Shown here: positions 60,851 to 64,000 of the stretch, piece by piece
Layout of the letters: each line of letters begins with the position of its first letter
Position numbering within the stretch: the first letter of the stretch is position 1
Source: Cohnella phaseoli
GTDB lineage: Bacteria > Bacillota > Bacilli > Paenibacillales > Paenibacillaceae
Assembly: GCF_003386235.1 (NCBI RefSeq)
Contig: NZ_QRDZ01000015.1
Location: forward strand, 1-64,000
Length of the DNA stretch: 64,000 nucleotides
Direction of reading: 5' to 3'
Notes under the pieces: generated by a model
Databases searched by the model: none
What the model was told of the DNA's origin: nothing
Seen by the model: only the letters and a program-made list of their open reading frames with translations
Program-made: the position numbers and the translations under genes

Positions 60851-61293
60851 TTCAGCGGCTCGTCGAACGTAATGTAGTCCAGATTCAGCATAAGTAGCAG
60901 GTAGCGCTTGCCCGTTACCGGATCGCTAATAATAATGTGGTCTCGGCCGGCCGCTTCCAATATGCCCTTGAAAATTTTTGCGTTCCACTCGGAATTGTTC
61001 TCGTAGGTCATGTACAGCGTTGCAACTTTGCCCAAGTTCATGCGCAAAATATTTTCAACGTAGGATTCCTCCTGCTGGCCCGGCATCACGGGCAGAGCGG
61101 CTCCGGTCGGGCCGATCGGCGAGCCGGCAGGGATCATCGGCGGAGTCATCGCGCCCTGCACCATCGTGTTCGTCGGCATCATGCCCTGCATGCCGGCTCC
61201 GGCGGCGTTCACGGGCATCGGGACGGCGGCGTTCATCGGCATCGCGGCTTGAGGCTGGGCGTAACCGCCCCAGGGCATTTTGTTATTTAACAT
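60820..61293 (-). CDS. gerQ: Spore coat protein GerQ
   Basis: GerQ is required for cortex hydrolysis on germination and holds the CwlJ lytic enzyme in the coat. The 157-residue protein has a Met/Pro/Ala-rich N-terminal half (about 1-70) and the conserved GerQ domain (about 75-157) with SYVENILRMNLGKVATLYMTY, GRDHIIISDPVTGKRYLLLM and ITFDEPLNYTLPFG. RBS AAGGAGGAT. cwlJ is not adjacent here. Confidence 0.95.
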   Translation of the reverse strand: MLNNKMPWGGYAQPQAAMPMNAAVPMPVNAAGAGMQGMMPTNTMVQGAMTPPMIPAGSPIGPTGAALPVMPGQQEESYVENILRMNLGKVATLYMTYENNSEWNAKIFKGILEAAGRDHIIISDPVTGKRYLLLMLNLDYITFDEPLNYTLPFGSNR

Positions 61294-61604
61294 TCGTATA
61301 TCCTCCTTATAATGTTAATACAGGTTTGGACAATCGGCGCTTGCCAATCATATGCCACCCTCTTTTAATCAAGTCGCCCATGTCGGTCGCTGAGGCGCTG
61401 GGCGATTGTCGCAATACAGTGTATTGAAAAAGCCCGGATTATGTGACTGGGCGAACCGATTTATCGCGCCGGCTTGCCCGGCTCGCTCCGATGTAGTGGC
61501 GATTTGATGAACTCGGATAGGCGAACATTGTCAATGCTTGAAGATTTGCGGTATCATTGAACAGACATCAGGAATGCCGCTTGCTTGCATAAAGGAGGAG
61601 CTCC
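61294..61604. other. Intergenic region between gerQ and ctaB
   Basis: It divides divergent genes. TTGTCA (61528-61533) and TATCAT (61552-61557), spacer 18, form a likely ctaB promoter; AAGGAGGAG at 61592 is its RBS. No ORF and no repeats detected. Signals for gerQ (sporulation sigma factors) are not clear. Confidence 0.5.
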
Positions 61605-62462
61605 GTGCTTAAAGATCTAGTGGCCTTAACCAAGCCGCGAATTATACGCTTGAACCTGATCGCCGCTTTCGGCGGTTATTGGGTTGCTTCCAAGTGGGAA
61701 CCGGATATATGGATTCTAATTTGGATGCTGGTCGGATCGACCTTAACGATGGCTTCGTCCTGCGTCATCAACAACTACTGGGACCGGGATCTCGACTTGA
61801 AAATGGAACGTACGCGCGACCGGGCGCTTCCGCAGCAGAGAGTGTCTCCCGGCTTCGTGCTCGGATATGGAATCGCGCTTGGTCTCGCCGGTCTCGCCGT
61901 GCTATTCCTGCTTGTTAATCCGCTTACGGGCTGGTTGGGCTTGCTCGGCATGTTCGTCTACATAGTTATCTATACGATGTGGCTGAAACGCAGCTCGACC
62001 TGGAGCACGTCCGTCGGGGGAATCTCCGGCGCGATGCCGCCGGTGATCGGCTATTGCGCGGTGACGAACGATGTCGACGCGGGGGCCTGGATCTTGTTCG
62101 CGCTTCTGTTCCTGTGGCAGCCGGCCCATTTCTGGTCGCTGGCGATTCGTCGCAAGGAGGAATACAGAGCGGCCGGATTTCCTTTGCTGCCGGTCGTCAA
62201 AGGCGTCACGAGAACGAAATGGCAGATGCTTCCGTACATCTTGCTGCTCATCCCCGCATCCATACTGATGTACTATTACGACTACGTAGGCATTTATTTT
62301 CTGATCTTATCCGTCGGAATCGCCGCTCTTTGGTTTGTTCATGCGGCTGGCGGGTTGCGGGCCAAGGATGACGAGAAGTGGGCGAAAAGAGATTTTATCA
62401 TTTCGATCAACTACTTGATGATTATGTTTTTTACGATGGTGCTAAATACGACGGGGGTGTAA
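61605..62462 (+). CDS. ctaB: Protohaem IX farnesyltransferase (haem O synthase)
   Basis: A 285-residue UbiA-family prenyltransferase that farnesylates haem B to haem O for terminal oxidases. The allylic diphosphate site NNYWDRDLDLKMERTRDR is at about 56-73, and the second Asp-rich loop region YxxW..RRKEEYRAAGFP is visible. About nine helices. GTG start with AAGGAGGAG. Followed 4 bp later by the Sco gene; ctaA is not nearby. Confidence 0.95.
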   Translation: MLKDLVALTKPRIIRLNLIAAFGGYWVASKWEPDIWILIWMLVGSTLTMASSCVINNYWDRDLDLKMERTRDRALPQQRVSPGFVLGYGIALGLAGLAVLFLLVNPLTGWLGLLGMFVYIVIYTMWLKRSSTWSTSVGGISGAMPPVIGYCAVTNDVDAGAWILFALLFLWQPAHFWSLAIRRKEEYRAAGFPLLPVVKGVTRTKWQMLPYILLLIPASILMYYYDYVGIYFLILSVGIAALWFVHAAGGLRAKDDEKWAKRDFIISINYLMIMFFTMVLNTTGV

Positions 62463-62466
62463 CACA

Positions 62467-63186
62467 ATGGATTTGTCCAAGGAAGAGAACAAACAGCCCG
62501 AGCAGCCGACATCTGCCGGGGAAGACGTCGTTATGGAGCCCGTCAAGCAGAACGGGCCTCAGAAACCATGGCTTCAGCGTTACGGCTTCTCGCTTGTCGT
62601 GCTGGCGCTGTGCGTCATCATGGGATATTTCATTCTGCAGCAGCAGAACAAGAAGGACGAGCTTCCCGTGCAAGGGCAGGGAACCGAGTTTTCCTACTCC
62701 GATATCAACGGCGAGACCGTATCGCTGAGCGGCACGAACGGCAAAGTGCGGCTGCTCTACTTCTTCTTCGCGAATTGCCCGGACGTCTGTCCGCCGACGA
62801 CGTTCGTCATGTCCGAAGTGCAGGACGAGCTCAAGGAAGAAGGCTTGTTCGGCAAAGACGTGCAGTTCCTCTCCGTGACGATCGATCCGGACCGCGATAC
62901 GCCGGAGCTGCTTAAGAACTACGCCGAGCGGTTCGACGCCGATCAGGAAGGCTGGAAGTTCCTGCGGGGAGACGAGCTGGAAACGGCAGAGCTGGCCAAG
63001 AAATACTCCATTCTCGTACAGAAGGACAACGAAGGCAATTTCGGTCATATGAATCTGATCGTGCTGCTGGATGAGAAGGGGCAAATCCGCGACTGGATTT
63101 CGGCCAACGACTTTATCGATCTTGAAGGAACCGGGGAGAAGCTCAGCCCGAGCGAGCTGACCAAGAAAATCAAAAGCCTCCTCTAA
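62467..63186 (+). CDS. SCO1/SenC-family copper chaperone of cytochrome oxidase
   Basis: The 239-residue membrane-anchored thioredoxin-fold protein has an N-terminal helix (about 40-58), the copper ligands C104-x3-C108 in ANCPDVCPP, and His194 in NFGHMN. It inserts copper into the CuA site. Coupled with haem-O synthase, it supports assembly of an aa3-type oxidase whose subunits lie outside the window. Confidence 0.95.
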   Translation: MDLSKEENKQPEQPTSAGEDVVMEPVKQNGPQKPWLQRYGFSLVVLALCVIMGYFILQQQNKKDELPVQGQGTEFSYSDINGETVSLSGTNGKVRLLYFFFANCPDVCPPTTFVMSEVQDELKEEGLFGKDVQFLSVTIDPDRDTPELLKNYAERFDADQEGWKFLRGDELETAELAKKYSILVQKDNEGNFGHMNLIVLLDEKGQIRDWISANDFIDLEGTGEKLSPSELTKKIKSLL

Positions 63187-63197
63187 ACGCAACAGTT

Positions 63198-63258
63198 AAA
63201 AAACCGTTCCTAAAGCAAATGGAAGCGAGAGCCTCCTTTGCGATAGGAACGGTTTTTT
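63198..63258 (+). terminator. Terminator of ctaB-sco
   Basis: AAAAAACCGTTCCTA at 63198-63212 pairs perfectly with TAGGAACGGTTTTTT at 63244-63258. Confidence 0.95.
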
Positions 63259-63273
63259 GTTTTGGCAGGAGGC

Positions 63274-63600
63274 GGTAGGAGAGCTTATCATGACCCACAA
63301 CACCTCCAGATAATTCCATAAGATATTCGTATAATCATTGCAGACGCTTTAGTGACATATAATTTCTGATCCTAGTTGATTTATACGGTTTTTCCTACAA
63401 ACGTTCGTCGTTTGAGTCTGATCCGAGTTGCTTTGTGCGGTTTTTCCTACAAAAGTCCGCCATTTAAGCCTGGTTCGAGCTGCGTTGTACGAATTTCCGA
63501 CTAACTTCCCTGCGTAAGCTCATGTGTGCAAATAGATCCGTCGTAAAGGTTTAATATCCAATAAATTGTAAACGTTGTGGGTCATGATTAGGTAGGAGAG
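63274..63600. mobile_element. Candidate MITE-like element
   Basis: A perfect 15-bp inverted repeat (ATCATGACCCACAAC at 63287-63301, GTTGTGGGTCATGAT at 63574-63588) lies inside a 10-bp direct repeat GGTAGGAGAG (63274-63283 and 63591-63600), as left by insertion with target duplication. The interior is non-coding and includes the 52-bp array. No transposase is present. The direct repeats are two to three bases from the inverted repeats, so the exact ends are uncertain. Confidence 0.5.
63368..63523. repeat. 52-bp tandem repeat, three units
   Basis: GATCC(T/G)AGTTG units start at 63368 and 63420; a third, diverged unit GGTTCGAGCTG begins at 63472. Shared segment TTTTTCCTACAAA. It is inside the candidate mobile element. 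Confidence 0.85.
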
Positions 63601-63759
63601 AGGGAAACACGGTTTAAATGGCTCGAAATGGGTGCAACGGCATACGTAAAGCGGATTTTCTTTTTTATTTTCCGCGGAGCGGATCTAAGTTCAGCCACAT
63701 TACGCGTCTCGTGCTGATAAACCCGCCCGTTTTTGCTTTGGCACATTGCTGGCAGCCCG

Positions 63760-64000
63760 TTACGCAAAAGGGTTGTCCGGCTCCGGATAAACAATGTACT
63801 CCTCCAGCCCCGCCTTCTCAAGCTGCTGGATCAAATATTCCTCGGGCGTTCCTTCGACGCCCATATAGCCTCTGCGCGTGTAGATATGATCGGCATCGGG
63901 AAATACGTCGCGCAGAATGCCCCGAATGCGCCGCCCGGAAGCGTCGTGGTCGGTGAACAGATACACGTGGCTGTCTCCGACTTCCTTGCGAAGCGTTTCG
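63760..64000 (-). CDS. Toprim-domain protein, partial (RNase M5-like)
   Basis: The C-terminal 79 residues of a gene that runs out of the window. Reading from the edge, the frame begins ETLRKEVGDSHVYLFTDHDAS without a stop, so the gene is longer. FTDHDASGRRIRGILRDVFP is a Toprim metal-binding DxD block, and the rest (YTRRGYMGVEGTPEEYLIQQ) resembles RnmV, the 5S rRNA maturase, or a RnmV-like protein. Full identification needs the missing N-terminus. Confidence 0.75.
   Translation of the reverse strand, partial: ETLRKEVGDSHVYLFTDHDASGRRIRGILRDVFPDADHIYTRRGYMGVEGTPEEYLIQQLEKAGLEEYIVYPEPDNPFA

Noticed and set aside
26416-63523. CRISPR arrays at the tandem repeats
   Set aside because: The units have no constant repeat separated by unique spacers, the whole unit repeats, and no cas gene is nearby.

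Overview
The window looks like chromosome of an endospore-forming, moderately GC-rich member of the Paenibacillaceae (Paenibacillus/Cohnella type). Supporting signs are a GerK-type germinant receptor operon, YunB, YlbJ, GerQ, an alpha/beta-type SASP, a Trp T-box before trpS, two YesM/YesN-type two-component pairs tied to sugar ABC importers, and strong Shine-Dalgarno sites with frequent GTG/TTG starts. No rRNA, tRNA, insertion sequence, prophage or CRISPR array was recognised.

Layout. 1-0.76 kb is non-coding, with a palindromic repeat and a possible small transcript. 0.76-2.85 kb holds a secreted modular GH18 chitinase. 2.9-5.5 kb is an AT-rich island with an orphan gene and a compact Agr-like peptide-signalling operon: a kinase-less multi-pass membrane protein, AgrB, a cysteine-free AgrD and a receiver-less LytTR protein. 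5.5-9.3 kb is gerKA-gerKC-gerKB (minus strand), divergent from an orphan lipoprotein. 12.3-14.6 kb is a HAD phosphatase, metallophosphoesterase and GlpP operon preceded by a hairpin leader. 14.6-16.9 kb carries a radical SAM protein, a GreA-like protein with a tiny upstream ORF, and a HicAB module. 17.0-26.3 kb is a probable alpha-galactoside locus: sensor kinase, AraC-type regulator, binding protein, two permeases, GH36-like enzyme and MBL hydrolase. 26.9-29.2 kb has tandem LURP-like paralogues and yunB. 29.8-40.6 kb is a beta-glucan locus: cytoplasmic GH16, LplB/LplC/LplA-type importer, YesM/YesN pair and a secreted multidomain GH16 with a perfect-consensus cre site. 42.8-45.2 kb is kduI, a DeoR regulator and kduD.

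45.4-63.2 kb is mostly housekeeping and sporulation: an M23 peptidase, lipA-yutD, nadK, ylbJ, a truncated haemoglobin, pepF, a zinc-linked permease pair behind a Zur-type box, T-box and trpS, SASP, a YfhP-like protein, gerQ, ctaB and sco. The window ends inside a Toprim-domain gene.

Neither sugar importer encodes an ATPase, so both probably use a shared MsmX-type ATPase encoded elsewhere. The intergenic regions carry at least six unrelated families of short tandem repeats, most with a period of 42-52 bp. These arrays and the kinase-less Agr/LytTR operon are the most unusual content.
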